Shown: positions 17,620 to 26,453, counted from the first letter of the stretch. The stretch: DNA of 64,000 nt from Flavobacterium notoginsengisoli (GCF_014207905.1 NZ_JACHLB010000001.1:62001-126000); one strand, 5' to 3'. Notes: a model not told the origin generated them from the sequence alone. A program made the numbers and translations.

Positions 17620-17958
17620 ATGGCAAAAAACTACTTTTATATTACTTTCTTATTGGCTTTTTTCTTTACTGTATCCGCTTCAGCGCAGGACAGCAAGCAA
17701 TTACCAAAACCTCAAGAAACAACTTCTATTGAGGGACTTAGCTTGTATCCTAACCCAGTAACAAATGGGAAAGTCTATATCTCAACTAAAAACGATTTAG
17801 AGAAAGAAATTATTGTGTTTGATATTTTAGGAAAAAAAGTACTTCAAGCTCATTTGGCATCCCGAGAACTTAATGTTTCTGAATTGCCTCCTGGAGTGTA
17901 CATTATTAAAATTAGCGAATTGAACGCATCGGCAACTCGAAAACTTATTATCAGATAA
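17620..17958 (+). CDS. Minimal T9SS type A sorting-domain protein
   Basis: The 112-residue protein consists of a signal peptide (residues 1-22, ending SASAQ), a linker of about 17 residues, and a complete type A C-terminal sorting domain: LSLYPNPVTNGKVYI near residues 40-54, VFDILGKKV near 67-75, LPPGVYIIKI near 89-98, and basic end RKLIIR. The T9SS exports proteins across the outer membrane and usually cleaves this domain off, so here almost no cargo would remain. It is placed just after the receptor and beta-helix lipoprotein. It may be a small surface protein whose folded C-terminal domain is itself the functional part. Confidence 0.85.
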   Translation: MAKNYFYITFLLAFFFTVSASAQDSKQLPKPQETTSIEGLSLYPNPVTNGKVYISTKNDLEKEIIVFDILGKKVLQAHLASRELNVSELPPGVYIIKISELNASATRKLIIR

Positions 17959-17982
17959 TAAATAGTTTAGAAAAATCATAAG

Positions 17983-18006
17983 ACTCCATAATAGGAGTTT
18001 TTTTTT
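17983..18006 (+). terminator. Terminator after the T9SS-sorted protein
   Basis: ACTCC and GGAGT form a short stem with a six-base loop followed by nine T. Confidence 0.75.
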
Positions 18007-18131
18007 GTTAATTAATTTTTATTTAACAAGATTAATAGTAACTATTAATTAATACAACAAATTGATTTCAAGATAAATATCTTCTTAATTTCATATAAGA
18101 AATTATTTACTAATCTTAATCAATTTTGAAA

Positions 18132-19253
18132 ATGAAAATTAAAAAAATTATTATTGGTTTATTCGCAGTATGCTTAATGTTTTCTTGTGAAAATGACGAG
18201 TCAATTCCAACTACTAATGTTAGTACAAATTTAGCTGACAAAAATTCACCTGTTGTACAGAAATTAATCAACATGGGCTACAAGGCTGAAAACATTCAAG
18301 AAGCAAAAGATTTTTATATAGTGGAAGGCGACTTGATGTTTTCTAAAAATATAAATGATTATAGCAAAAGCGAAACTAGTAGACATGCTCATACAGATAA
18401 TTTAGTATCTCAACAATATCGAGTAATCACTGTAAGAATTGACCCTTCTATACCTCAAAGTGGCAAAAATAATTGGCGCAACGCAATTTCATCAGCAATG
18501 AACCACTGGTCTAGCTTAACTCAGAATTCCATAAAATTTGTACTTTCTAATGAATTAGATGCAGACATTACGATTAAATCTGATAACAATTTACTATTAG
18601 ATTTTGTAATTGCCATGGCCGGAACTCCTTTATCTAATGGTAAGGCATTCAACCAAATTTTAATAAATTTTGATTTCCTAGGCAATATGACAGTATCAGA
18701 AAGCACTAAAATTTACAATATGGTTCATGAACTTGGACACTGCATAGGTTTTAGACATACTAATTGGGAAGATGAAGGTTATTATAATCAAAATGGGGAT
18801 TATATTGGAGGTAACTATATTCCAAATATTACACAACCAGATCCAAACTCTGTAATGAATAAAGAAACTGCATTATATTCATGGAATGGCTTTTCACAGT
18901 ATGATATTATAGCTGTTAATTATTTATACCCTCCCTTGCCTTGTAACACACGCCTAGTAGGTCCTTCGGAAAACAGGTGTGCATATAATCTCTATGGCGA
19001 CATCGCAAATTATACTGTCTATGTAGCTGGCAGTAAACAATTAAACGGAGATGATCTTAATCCAACCTGGCAAGTTTCAGGGAACTCTTTAGAAATAATA
19101 GCTACTAATAACAGCTTATGCAAAATACGCGTTAAAGGCAACAATACTACATGGCCAGCTACTGGAGTTGTTACCAGAACATCAAATACAGGATGTGTTA
19201 GCTCTTACAATATATCATTAAACAATTGTAATGACCCGTACATAACAGATTAA
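18132..19253 (+). CDS. Secreted zinc metalloprotease lipoprotein (M57/HEIGH type)
   Basis: Counting from ATG 18132, the 373-residue protein has a lipoprotein signal peptide with Cys19 after MFS, followed by ENDES, an acidic surface-export-like signal. The zinc site HELGHCIGFRH starts at residue 199 (His199, Glu200, His203, His209), and SVMNKE about 40 residues on fits a Met-turn, placing it in the metzincin-like M57 group. A Cys-containing C-terminal region of about 100 residues follows (NTRLVGPSENRC ... NCNDPYITD), possibly an accessory beta domain. The upstream TTG start is less likely. Substrate unknown. A terminator follows. Confidence 0.85.
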   Translation: MKIKKIIIGLFAVCLMFSCENDESIPTTNVSTNLADKNSPVVQKLINMGYKAENIQEAKDFYIVEGDLMFSKNINDYSKSETSRHAHTDNLVSQQYRVITVRIDPSIPQSGKNNWRNAISSAMNHWSSLTQNSIKFVLSNELDADITIKSDNNLLLDFVIAMAGTPLSNGKAFNQILINFDFLGNMTVSESTKIYNMVHELGHCIGFRHTNWEDEGYYNQNGDYIGGNYIPNITQPDPNSVMNKETALYSWNGFSQYDIIAVNYLYPPLPCNTRLVGPSENRCAYNLYGDIANYTVYVAGSKQLNGDDLNPTWQVSGNSLEIIATNNSLCKIRVKGNNTTWPATGVVTRTSNTGCVSSYNISLNNCNDPYITD

Positions 19254-19277
19254 GAATAAAATTATAAACATAATCTT

Positions 19278-19302
19278 AAAAGCTCCAAATGGAGCTTTTT
19301 TT
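19278..19302 (+). terminator. Terminator after the metalloprotease
   Basis: AAAAGCTCC, loop AAAT, GGAGCTTTT, then more T. A perfect 9-bp stem. Confidence 0.88.
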
Positions 19303-19382
19303 AGTTTTCAGCCTCAGTCACAGTTTACAGTTTCATACTTTATTGAAAACTGCGACTGAAAACTGCGACTGAAAACTAAAAA
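19303..19382. repeat. CTGAAAACTGCGA tandem repeat with inverted partner
   Basis: CTGAAAACTGCGA is repeated with a 13-bp period at about 19346-19378. The first half (TTTTCAGCCTCAGTCACAGT) is a degenerate inverted partner. Related copies lie at 109-136, 37.55 kb and 41.9 kb. Confidence 0.7.
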
Positions 19383-19385
19383 CAA

Positions 19386-19394
19386 TATCTTTGC
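19386..19394 (+). promoter_or_regulatory. -7 element of the LuxE-like gene
   Basis: TATCTTTGC matches TAnnTTTGC exactly. It is only 13 bp before the TTG start, so the transcript would have an extremely short leader. Confidence 0.5.
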
Positions 19395-19407
19395 AAAAAA
19401 AAAAGTT

Positions 19408-20388
19408 TTGATCACAGCCACAGATATATTTACCATTTCTAGTCAGAAACAATTTGAGAAAATAGCATTAAAAGTGTTTCGTTTTCAGCACGAGAACAAC
19501 AAAGTATATCGTGATTTCTGTGATTTTTTAAAAGTGAATCCGCAACAGGTAAAATCTTTACAGCAAATTCCTTTTTTACCGATTCAGTTTTTCAAAAGTC
19601 ATGATGTAGTTTCAAATTCTGACCCTGCGCAAGTAACTTTTACCAGCAGCGGAACTACTGGAATGATTACTAGCCGACATTTAGTAACCGATGTTTCCTT
19701 ATATGAAGAAAGCTACCGAAAGGGATTTTCTCAATTTTACGGCAATATTGAAGATTACGTTGTTTTAGCCCTTTTACCATCATATTTAGAGCGCGAAGGC
19801 TCTTCGTTAATTTATATGGTAGAAGATTTAATAAAACTCTCTAATCAGCCTGAAAGTGGTTTTTATTTACATAATCACGACGACTTGATTAAAAAACTTC
19901 TTGAATTAGAAGAAGCTGGTCAAAATGTAATCTTGATTGGCGTTACTTATGCTTTATTAGATTTAATCGAAAAACACCAATTCAAACTTCAAAATACCAT
20001 TATTATGGAAACTGGAGGAATGAAAGGAAAACGCAAAGAAATGATTCGTGAAGAATTGCACGAACAGCTTTGCAAAGGTTTTGGGGTTTCTTCTATCCAT
20101 TCAGAATACGGAATGACTGAACTTTTAGCGCAAGCGTATTCTCTTGGTGATGGAGTTTTTGAGTGTCCTTCTTGGATGAATATTTTAGTTCGTGATCCGG
20201 AAGATGCTCTCACTTACGTGAAAGATGGAAAAACGGGTGGAATAAACGTAATTGATTTAGCCAATATCAATTCGTGCTCTTTTATCGCAACACAGGATTT
20301 AGGCAAAAAATATTCCAACAACTCTTTTGAAGTTTTGGGACGTTTTGATAATTCAGATATTCGTGGTTGTAATTTGATGGTTCTTTAA
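19408..20388 (+). CDS. LuxE-like acyl-protein synthetase / acyl transferase
   Basis: The 326-residue protein belongs to the LuxE branch of the adenylate-forming superfamily. TFTSSGTTGMITSRH at about residues 77-91 is the ATP-binding P-loop-like motif, and HSEYGMTELLAQAY further on is the second adenylation motif. LuxE activates a fatty acid and transfers it to LuxC, but no luxC or luxD is nearby. The start is TTG 19408: no ATG is available before the conserved region and the reading frame is well placed after a perfect -7 element. It faces tyrS, with a two-way terminator between. The acyl substrate and acceptor are unknown. Confidence 0.75.
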   Translation: MITATDIFTISSQKQFEKIALKVFRFQHENNKVYRDFCDFLKVNPQQVKSLQQIPFLPIQFFKSHDVVSNSDPAQVTFTSSGTTGMITSRHLVTDVSLYEESYRKGFSQFYGNIEDYVVLALLPSYLEREGSSLIYMVEDLIKLSNQPESGFYLHNHDDLIKKLLELEEAGQNVILIGVTYALLDLIEKHQFKLQNTIIMETGGMKGKRKEMIREELHEQLCKGFGVSSIHSEYGMTELLAQAYSLGDGVFECPSWMNILVRDPEDALTYVKDGKTGGINVIDLANINSCSFIATQDLGKKYSNNSFEVLGRFDNSDIRGCNLMVL

Positions 20389-20435
20389 AATGGTTAATCG
20401 TTAATTTGGTTATTGTTAATTCACCGCATTAATCA

Positions 20436-20504
20436 AACGTTCCTACGGAACGTTAATTACAAACCAAATTCCATTTCTACCGACGAGACATTCCTACGGA
20501 ATGT
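20436..20504. repeat. REP-like palindromes with TAC loop
   Basis: AACGTTCC-TAC-GGAACGTT (20436-20454) and ACATTCC-TAC-GGAATGT (20488-20504) are two perfect palindromes with the same TAC loop. CTACCGACGAG stands before the second. The second is followed by six T. Confidence 0.7.
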
Positions 20505-20517
20505 TTTTTCAATAAAA

Positions 20518-20547
20518 AATCCCAATATTCTTTCGAAAATTGGGATT
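20518..20547. terminator. Bidirectional terminator between the LuxE-like gene and tyrS
   Basis: AATCCCAAT and ATTGGGATT form a 9-bp stem, with A-rich and T-rich flanks on the two sides, between convergent genes. Confidence 0.7.
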
Positions 20548-20616
20548 TATATATTTATTGTAAAAGATTTTTTCTAAATCGATTAAACAATTAACCAATT
20601 AAACAGTTAAACTTTC

Positions 20617-21912
20617 TTAAACTATTCGAATCACAAAATAATTTTTCTTTCCGCTTTGCAATAACACAAATTGATTATTAATTAAATCATTTGCAGTTAA
20701 AACAAAGTCTTCTTTTATTTTTTCTCTATTTACAGAAATAGAATTTGCTGTTAAAGCTCTTCTCGCTTCTCCGTTAGATTTAAAGAAACCTGTTTTTTCG
20801 TTTAAAACAGTAATAATATCCAAACCGTTTTCTAAATCTGCTTTTGCAATTTCGGCCTGTGGAACTCCGTCAAAAACTTCTAAGAAAGTAGCTTCATCCA
20901 ATTTCTTCAAATCTTCTGCAGTAGAATTTCCAAACAAAATATTCGAAGCCTGAATTGCTTTTTCTAATTCTTCACGATTGTGAACAAAAACAGTGATTTC
21001 TTCAGCCAATTTCTTTTGTAAAACTCTTAAATGCGGAGCCGTTTTATGCTCTTCGATCAATGCATCAATTGCATCTTTATCTAAGAAAGTAAAGATTTTG
21101 ATATACTTCTCAGCATCAACATCTGTTGTATTTACCCAAAATTGGTAGAATTTGTATACAGAAGTTTTATCAGCATCCAACCAAACATTTCCTCCTTCAG
21201 ATTTTCCGAATTTAGAACCGTCTGCTTTTGTAATTAAAGGTGTTGTTAAGGCGTAAGCTTTTGCATTTTCACCTCCCATTCTACGCACTAATTCTGTTCC
21301 CGTGGTAATATTACCCCACTGGTCAGAACCTCCCATTTGTAGGACACAATTATTGTTTTTATATAAGTGATAAAAATCGTAACCTTGAATTAACTGATAT
21401 GTAAATTCTGTAAAAGACATTCCCTCACCTTCTCCACTAAATCTCTTTTTTACAGAATCTTTAGCCATCATATAATTTACAGTGATACGTTTTCCAACTT
21501 CACGTGCAAAATCGATAAAAGAAAATTCTTTCATCCAATCGTAGTTATTTACCATTAATGGTGCATTTGCTTCGTTTGAATTGAAATCTAAGAAACGTGA
21601 CAGAACACTTTTAATTCCGGCAACATTTTTAGCTAAAGCTTCTTCATCAAGCAAGTTTCTTTCATCAGATTTACCAGAAGGATCTCCAATCATTCCTGTT
21701 GCGCCACCTACTAAAGCAATCGGTTTGTGACCGAAATTCTTTAAGTGAACCAATAAAATAATTTGAACCATACTTCCGATATGCAGTGAATCTGCCGTTG
21801 GATCAAAACCGATATACGCAGAGGTAGCTTCTTTTAGTAATTGTTCTTCCGTTCCAGGCATACTATCATGATATAACCCGCGCCATTTTAATTCTTCAAC
21901 TAGATTCTTCAT
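20617..21912 (-). CDS. tyrS: Tyrosyl-tRNA synthetase
   Basis: It charges tRNA-Tyr with tyrosine. Counting from ATG 21912 the protein has 431 residues. The class I HIGH motif appears as LHIGSM near residues 43-48, and KMSKS as [16 protein letters not shown] is the tyrosine-pocket motif of bacterial TyrRS, and an S4 RNA-binding domain lies at the C-terminus. The upstream 28-codon extension is poor in protein-like features and is crossed by the -7 element at 21934-21942, so the internal ATG is preferred. Confidence 0.96.
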   Translation of the reverse strand: MKNLVEELKWRGLYHDSMPGTEEQLLKEATSAYIGFDPTADSLHIGSMVQIILLVHLKNFGHKPIALVGGATGMIGDPSGKSDERNLLDEEALAKNVAGIKSVLSRFLDFNSNEANAPLMVNNYDWMKEFSFIDFAREVGKRITVNYMMAKDSVKKRFSGEGEGMSFTEFTYQLIQGYDFYHLYKNNNCVLQMGGSDQWGNITTGTELVRRMGGENAKAYALTTPLITKADGSKFGKSEGGNVWLDADKTSVYKFYQFWVNTTDVDAEKYIKIFTFLDKDAIDALIEEHKTAPHLRVLQKKLAEEITVFVHNREELEKAIQASNILFGNSTAEDLKKLDEATFLEVFDGVPQAEIAKADLENGLDIITVLNEKTGFFKSNGEARRALTANSISVNREKIKEDFVLTANDLINNQFVLLQSGKKNYFVIRIV

Positions 21913-21933
21913 TTTTTTTCTAAAATAATTTGC

Positions 21934-21942
21934 GCAAATGTA
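21934..21942 (-). promoter_or_regulatory. -7 element of tyrS
   Basis: On the minus strand TACATTTGC matches TAnnTTTGC, 21 bp before the chosen ATG. It supports the shorter start. Confidence 0.55.
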
Positions 21943-22101
21943 ATCAATGTCGCTGGTAATGACAAAAAAGTCTGCCGAGAAGACACAAAGACACAAAGTT
22001 TTTTATTTCTATAAAATTTAACCTAAATATTCGCAGCAAAAAATAAAAACTTTGCGTCTTAGTGCCTTTGTGGCAAAACCCAAAAAAGCTATCTTTACAA
22101 C

Positions 22102-23094
22102 ATGATATTAGTAACGGGAGGAACTGGCTTAGTCGGCGCGCATTTATTGCTTCATTTAATTGAAAATGGAGAAAATGTTCGGGCTATTTATAGAACTCAA
22201 GACAACATTCAGAAAACAAAATCGGTTTTTGACTTATATAAAAAATCTAGTTTGTTTGAAAAGATTAATTGGCTTGAAGCCGATATTCTAGATGTTCCCT
22301 CACTTGAAAATGCTTTTATCGATATTACAGACGTTTATCATTGTGCCGCTTTAATTTCGTTTGATCCAAAAGACGAAGAAAAACTTAGAAAAACCAATAT
22401 CGAAGGAACTGCCAATATGGTTAATTTTTCGATTGCTAAGGACATACAAAAATTTTGCTTCATTAGTTCTATTGCTGCTTTGGGAGATATTGCTGCACAT
22501 GAAACACATATCACAGAGGAAACAGATTGGAATCCTGAAAAGCCACATAGCGATTACGCCATTTCTAAATATGGTGCCGAAATGGAAGTTTGGCGTGGAC
22601 AGCAAGAAGGCTTAAATGTAATTATTGTAAATCCTGGAGTGATTTTAGGGCCATTGCGAATGGCAAACGTTTTTGAACAAGGAAGCACTGAAATTTATCA
22701 AAAAGTTTCTAAAGGCCTTTCGTTTTACACACTAGGAAGCACAGGCTTTATCACAATTGATGATGTCGTAAAAACAACTTATCAATTGATGAAAAGCGAA
22801 ATTAAAAACGAACGTTTTACACTTATTTCAGACAATATTGTATTTAGAGATATTTTGAATACAATTGCAGATACTTTAAAAGTCAAAAGACCACATATTC
22901 ATGCAAAGCCTTTTTTTATGAATTTATTATGGATTTCTGACTTCTTGTTTTCAAATTTATTTTTCAGAAAAAGAAGCATTACAAAAGCAACGGCCAAAGC
23001 TTCTTATTCAACCAATTTATATAGTAATGAAAAAATAAAAACCGCTCTAGGAACGGTTTTTACTGATATTCATTTTTACATTAAAGAAAGTTAA
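22102..23094 (+). CDS. NAD-dependent epimerase/dehydratase (extended SDR)
   Basis: The 330-residue protein is an extended short-chain dehydrogenase: Rossmann motif GGTGLVG at residues 6-12 and the catalytic pair Tyr152 and Lys156 in YAISK, with FISSIAALGD giving the Ser region. It resembles dihydroflavonol-4-reductase and 3-beta-hydroxysteroid dehydrogenase-like members of Bacteroidota. It stands alone between tyrS (divergent) and the convergent DUF4296 gene. TATCTTTA just before the start is a likely -7 element. Substrate unknown. Confidence 0.82.
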   Translation: MILVTGGTGLVGAHLLLHLIENGENVRAIYRTQDNIQKTKSVFDLYKKSSLFEKINWLEADILDVPSLENAFIDITDVYHCAALISFDPKDEEKLRKTNIEGTANMVNFSIAKDIQKFCFISSIAALGDIAAHETHITEETDWNPEKPHSDYAISKYGAEMEVWRGQQEGLNVIIVNPGVILGPLRMANVFEQGSTEIYQKVSKGLSFYTLGSTGFITIDDVVKTTYQLMKSEIKNERFTLISDNIVFRDILNTIADTLKVKRPHIHAKPFFMNLLWISDFLFSNLFFRKRSITKATAKASYSTNLYSNEKIKTALGTVFTDIHFYIKES

Positions 23095-23104
23095 AAAACT
23101 TAAA

Positions 23105-23578
23105 CTATCTTCTTTGTCTTCTATGTGCCATTTCTAATGAATCAATATTGATTTTTGGCGCTATTTTTTTAACCGAATCCTTAGAAACTTCTTTTATTTT
23201 ATTTTTCTTGGCTTTAGCTGCTTTTTTCTCATCTATTTTAGCTAGAGAATCAGCCGCTCTTTGGTTTACAGCAATTCTTTTATTTACTTCATCAAACATT
23301 TCTTTATAACCTTCATAATCAGAAGCATAATACATATTGTTTTGAGCAAATTGAAGACTGTCTACTTTATACTTTCTTAAAACAAATTTAGTAGCATCAC
23401 CTTCTAACGAATCTAAAGACAACGGTTTTTGATATCGAATTGCTTCTAAAATCGATAAATCGTACATAATATCTATCATTTTTTCTTTCTCTATAAGTTT
23501 AGCGGGCTCTTTTACCAGCTCTTTTTTACAACTTATAGAAAGAAACAAAACCAATAGTATTACTATAAAATTCTTCAT
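23105..23578 (-). CDS. DUF4296 lipoprotein
   Basis: The 157-residue protein has a lipoprotein signal peptide ending LSISC (Cys17), followed by KKELVKEPAK. The MIDIMYDLSILEA segment matches the DUF4296 family. A charged Lys/Ala-rich helical tail occupies the last third. It is the last gene of a three-gene operon (mannosyltransferase, dihydroorotase, DUF4296) with gaps of about 10 bp, a gene order seen in Flavobacteriia. Function unknown. Confidence 0.82.
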   Translation of the reverse strand: MKNFIVILLVLFLSISCKKELVKEPAKLIEKEKMIDIMYDLSILEAIRYQKPLSLDSLEGDATKFVLRKYKVDSLQFAQNNMYYASDYEGYKEMFDEVNKRIAVNQRAADSLAKIDEKKAAKAKKNKIKEVSKDSVKKIAPKINIDSLEMAHRRQRR

Positions 23579-23587
23579 AATTGCTTT

Positions 23588-24928
23588 TTATCTGTCAAAC
23601 AATAATCTTTTTCCAGCTCTAGTATCTTTTACCTTGAAATTATTATAAACCAATTCTCCGTTTACAAAAGTATGGGTAATTCTAGATTTAAAAGTATAAC
23701 CTTCAAAAGGTGACCATCCACATTTATATAAAATATTATCTGGTTTTACGCTCCATGGCAAACTTGGATTTACAATAACTAGATCGGCATAATAACCTTC
23801 TCTAATAAATCCTCTTTTTTCGATTTTGAAAAGCTTAGCAGGATTGTGGCACATTTTTTCCACGATTTTCTCCACGCTTATTTTTCCCTGATGATGTGCT
23901 TCAAACATAGCAACAACTGCATGCTGAACCAATGGACCACCAGAAGGCGCATTTAGATATGATTGCTGTTTTTCTTCTTTTGTATGAGGCGCATGATCAG
24001 TCGCAATTACGTCAATTCTGCCATCGTTTAAAGCTTTCCAAAGTTCTGCGCGATCATCTGCAGTTTTTACAGCCGGATTCCATTTAATGAAATTCCCTTT
24101 TGTTTTATAATCTTCGTCCGTAAACCAAAGATGGTGTACACAAACCTCAGCTGTAATTTTTTTCTCTTCTAACGGAATTTTATTCGTAAACAATTCCATT
24201 TCTTTTGCAGTAGAAAGATGAAAAATATGCAATCTTGCTCCTGTTCTTTTAGCTAAAGCTACAGCTTTTGAAGAAGAAATATAACAAGCTTCTGCGCTTC
24301 TAATTAAATGATGTGCCGTAACTGGAACATCGTCTCCATATTGCTCTTTAAAAGCGGCAAGATTATTTTGAATTGTCGTTTCATCTTCACAATGAACCGC
24401 AATTAACATTGGTGTGCTTGAAAATATTTTTTCTAAAGTTTCTTCTCTGTCAACCAACATATTTCCTGTCGAAGAACCAAGGAAAATCTTGATTCCAGCA
24501 ACATTTTTCGGATTGGTTTTTAAAACTTCCTCCAAGTTATCGTTTGTTGCTCCCATCATAAACGAATAATTCGCAAATGATTTCTGAGATGCAATTTGAT
24601 ATTTATCTTCTAATATTTCTTGAGTAACGGCATTCGGAACTGTATTGGGCTGTTCAATAAAAGAAGTGATTCCGCCCGCAACAGCTGCACGAGATTCAGA
24701 TTCGATATCCCCCTTATGCGTTAATCCCGGTTCTCTAAAATGTACCTGATCGTCAATTGCTCCTGGCATTAAATAATTACCTTCGGCATCAACTACAATA
24801 CAATCTGATGTTTTTAATGAAATGCTGTCTGCAATTTCAACAATCAAATCGTTTTCAATCAAAACATCACCTTCAAAAATTGTCCCTTCGTTTACAATTT
24901 TGGCATTTTTTATTAAAATCCTGTTCAT
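23588..24928 (-). CDS. pyrC: Dihydroorotase
   Basis: Predicted to interconvert N-carbamoyl-aspartate and dihydroorotate in pyrimidine synthesis. The 446-residue amidohydrolase has GIKIFLGSSTG (the Lys that is usually carboxylated), AVHCEDE, and ATDHAPHTKEEK near the C-terminal third. The first metal motif, usually DxHxHxREPG, reads DDQVHFREPG (Gln61, His63): the first His is replaced by Gln. It is second in an operon with a polyprenol mannosyltransferase upstream and DUF4296 downstream. The symbol is a best guess; some dihydroorotase-like proteins of this class act on other cyclic amides. Confidence 0.85.
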   Translation of the reverse strand: MNRILIKNAKIVNEGTIFEGDVLIENDLIVEIADSISLKTSDCIVVDAEGNYLMPGAIDDQVHFREPGLTHKGDIESESRAAVAGGITSFIEQPNTVPNAVTQEILEDKYQIASQKSFANYSFMMGATNDNLEEVLKTNPKNVAGIKIFLGSSTGNMLVDREETLEKIFSSTPMLIAVHCEDETTIQNNLAAFKEQYGDDVPVTAHHLIRSAEACYISSSKAVALAKRTGARLHIFHLSTAKEMELFTNKIPLEEKKITAEVCVHHLWFTDEDYKTKGNFIKWNPAVKTADDRAELWKALNDGRIDVIATDHAPHTKEEKQQSYLNAPSGGPLVQHAVVAMFEAHHQGKISVEKIVEKMCHNPAKLFKIEKRGFIREGYYADLVIVNPSLPWSVKPDNILYKCGWSPFEGYTFKSRITHTFVNGELVYNNFKVKDTRAGKRLLFDR

Positions 24929-24938
24929 CGTGGTTACT

Positions 24939-25664
24939 TTATAATGAATTGACTAATTTTCTTAATCTAAGTGAAATTACACCCAATATAGCTTCTTTAA
25001 TAATAGCATTGCTCATTTTAGAAACTCCTTTTGTTCTATCTGTAAAAATAATAGGAACTTCTGTAATCTGAAATTTACCGCAATAGGTTCTGTATTTCAT
25101 TTCAATTTGAAACGCATACCCAACAAATTTTATTTTATTTAAGTTGATTTTCTCCAGAACTTCTCGTTTGTAACAAACAAAACCTGCAGTTGCGTCATGA
25201 ATTTTCATTCCGGTAATAAATTTCACATAAACGGAAGCAAAATAAGACATTAAAACACGGCTTAAAGGCCAGTTTACAACATTTACACCAGTTACATAAC
25301 GAGACCCAATGGCTAAATCTGCTCCACCAAAATGGCAAGCGTCATATAATTTTTCTAAATCATTCGGGTTATGAGAAAAGTCGGCATCCATTTCAAAAAT
25401 AAATTGATAATCTCGTTCTAAAGCCCATTTAAAGCCATGAACATAAGCCGTTCCTAAACCTGACTTTTTAGTTCGCTGTTCTAAAAAAAGTTTTCCTGGA
25501 AATTCTTCCTGCAATGCAATTACTTTATTTGCAGTATGATCAGGAGAATTATCATCGATAATCAGCAGATGAAAAGATTTATGCTGCGAAAGTACGGCTC
25601 TTACTATACTTTCTATATTTTCAATTTCGTTATAAGTGGGAATTATGACAATGCTATCATTCAT
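24939..25664 (-). CDS. Polyprenol monophosphomannose synthase-like GT2 glycosyltransferase
   Basis: The 241-residue protein is a DPM1-type family 2 glycosyltransferase: nucleotide-sugar motif DDNSPD at 37-42 and metal-binding DADFSHNP at 93-100, the dolichol-phosphate-mannose synthase signature. No C-terminal membrane anchor is evident, as in eukaryotic DPM1. It likely transfers a sugar from GDP-mannose to polyprenyl phosphate for glycosylation of exported proteins or glycans. First gene of the operon with dihydroorotase and DUF4296, with a perfect -7 element (TACTTTTGC) just upstream. Confidence 0.9.
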   Translation of the reverse strand: MNDSIVIIPTYNEIENIESIVRAVLSQHKSFHLLIIDDNSPDHTANKVIALQEEFPGKLFLEQRTKKSGLGTAYVHGFKWALERDYQFIFEMDADFSHNPNDLEKLYDACHFGGADLAIGSRYVTGVNVVNWPLSRVLMSYFASVYVKFITGMKIHDATAGFVCYKREVLEKINLNKIKFVGYAFQIEMKYRTYCGKFQITEVPIIFTDRTKGVSKMSNAIIKEAILGVISLRLRKLVNSL

Positions 25665-25684
25665 TTTTTCATGGTAATTTCACC

Positions 25685-25693
25685 GCAAAAGTA
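25685..25693 (-). promoter_or_regulatory. -7 element of the mannosyltransferase operon
   Basis: On the minus strand TACTTTTGC matches TAnnTTTGC, about 20 bp before the start at 25664. Confidence 0.55.
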
Positions 25694-25755
25694 AACTTTT
25701 TATAGCATTTGATTCATAATAAATATATAATAAAAGTATTGCATCAAAAAATTAC

Positions 25756-25763
25756 TAATTTTG
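25756..25763 (+). promoter_or_regulatory. -7 element of the DUF4271-hemD operon
   Basis: TAATTTTG matches TAnnTTTG, 7 bp before the ATG at 25771, implying a very short leader. Confidence 0.45.
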
Positions 25764-25770
25764 TAACGCT

Positions 25771-26439
25771 ATGATTGAACAACTTCATCCTCGAATTCTG
25801 GAAAACAAAGACTGGGCAACACTTTTGTTTGTGTTAGCTTTTGCTGTTGTTGCCATGACAAAATCTGCTTACGAAACTAGATTCAGCGAATTTAGCAAGC
25901 TTATTTTTTCTGATAAATACGCTAAAATTTATCGAGACAACAACCATTTAAAAAGTAGCTTTACATTTGGACTGTTTTTTGTACAGATTATTTCGTACGC
26001 TTTTTTCATTTTGCTTACAATGAATATTTTTGGATATGCAGCCAAAACCGATTGGATTTTGTTTATTCAGATTGCAACTTTTCTGCTTTATTTTATTTTA
26101 GGAAAATATTTAATCGAAAAAATTGTAGCGACTTCCTTTAATATTGATGAATTTGTGGAGTTATTTAACTTACAAAAAGTGACTTACAGAACATATATTG
26201 GCGTTTTGATCCTTCCAATTAACGCTATTTTGTTCTATTACAGCAATATTCCAAAAATTGTTCCGCTAGCAATCATTGGTATTTCGCTGTGTATTAGCGT
26301 ATACTCTTACTTTATTTCAATTAAAACATATCAAAACGCAATTATCGGTAAGTTATTTTATTTTATTTTGTATCTTTGCGCTCTTGAAATAGCCCCTTAT
26401 TATTTTCTCTATTATTGGATAACAAAAGGGAGTGCTTAG
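25771..26439 (+). CDS. DUF4271 multi-pass membrane protein
   Basis: The 222-residue protein begins NKDWATLLFVLAF and has about six or seven hydrophobic segments, consistent with the DUF4271 family of Bacteroidota. It is directly followed by hemD, 14 bp after its stop codon. This order (DUF4271, uroporphyrinogen-III synthase) is common in Flavobacteriia. Function unknown. Confidence 0.82.
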   Translation: MIEQLHPRILENKDWATLLFVLAFAVVAMTKSAYETRFSEFSKLIFSDKYAKIYRDNNHLKSSFTFGLFFVQIISYAFFILLTMNIFGYAAKTDWILFIQIATFLLYFILGKYLIEKIVATSFNIDEFVELFNLQKVTYRTYIGVLILPINAILFYYSNIPKIVPLAIIGISLCISVYSYFISIKTYQNAIIGKLFYFILYLCALEIAPYYFLYYWITKGSA

Positions 26440-26453
26440 AAAATGTTTATAAT

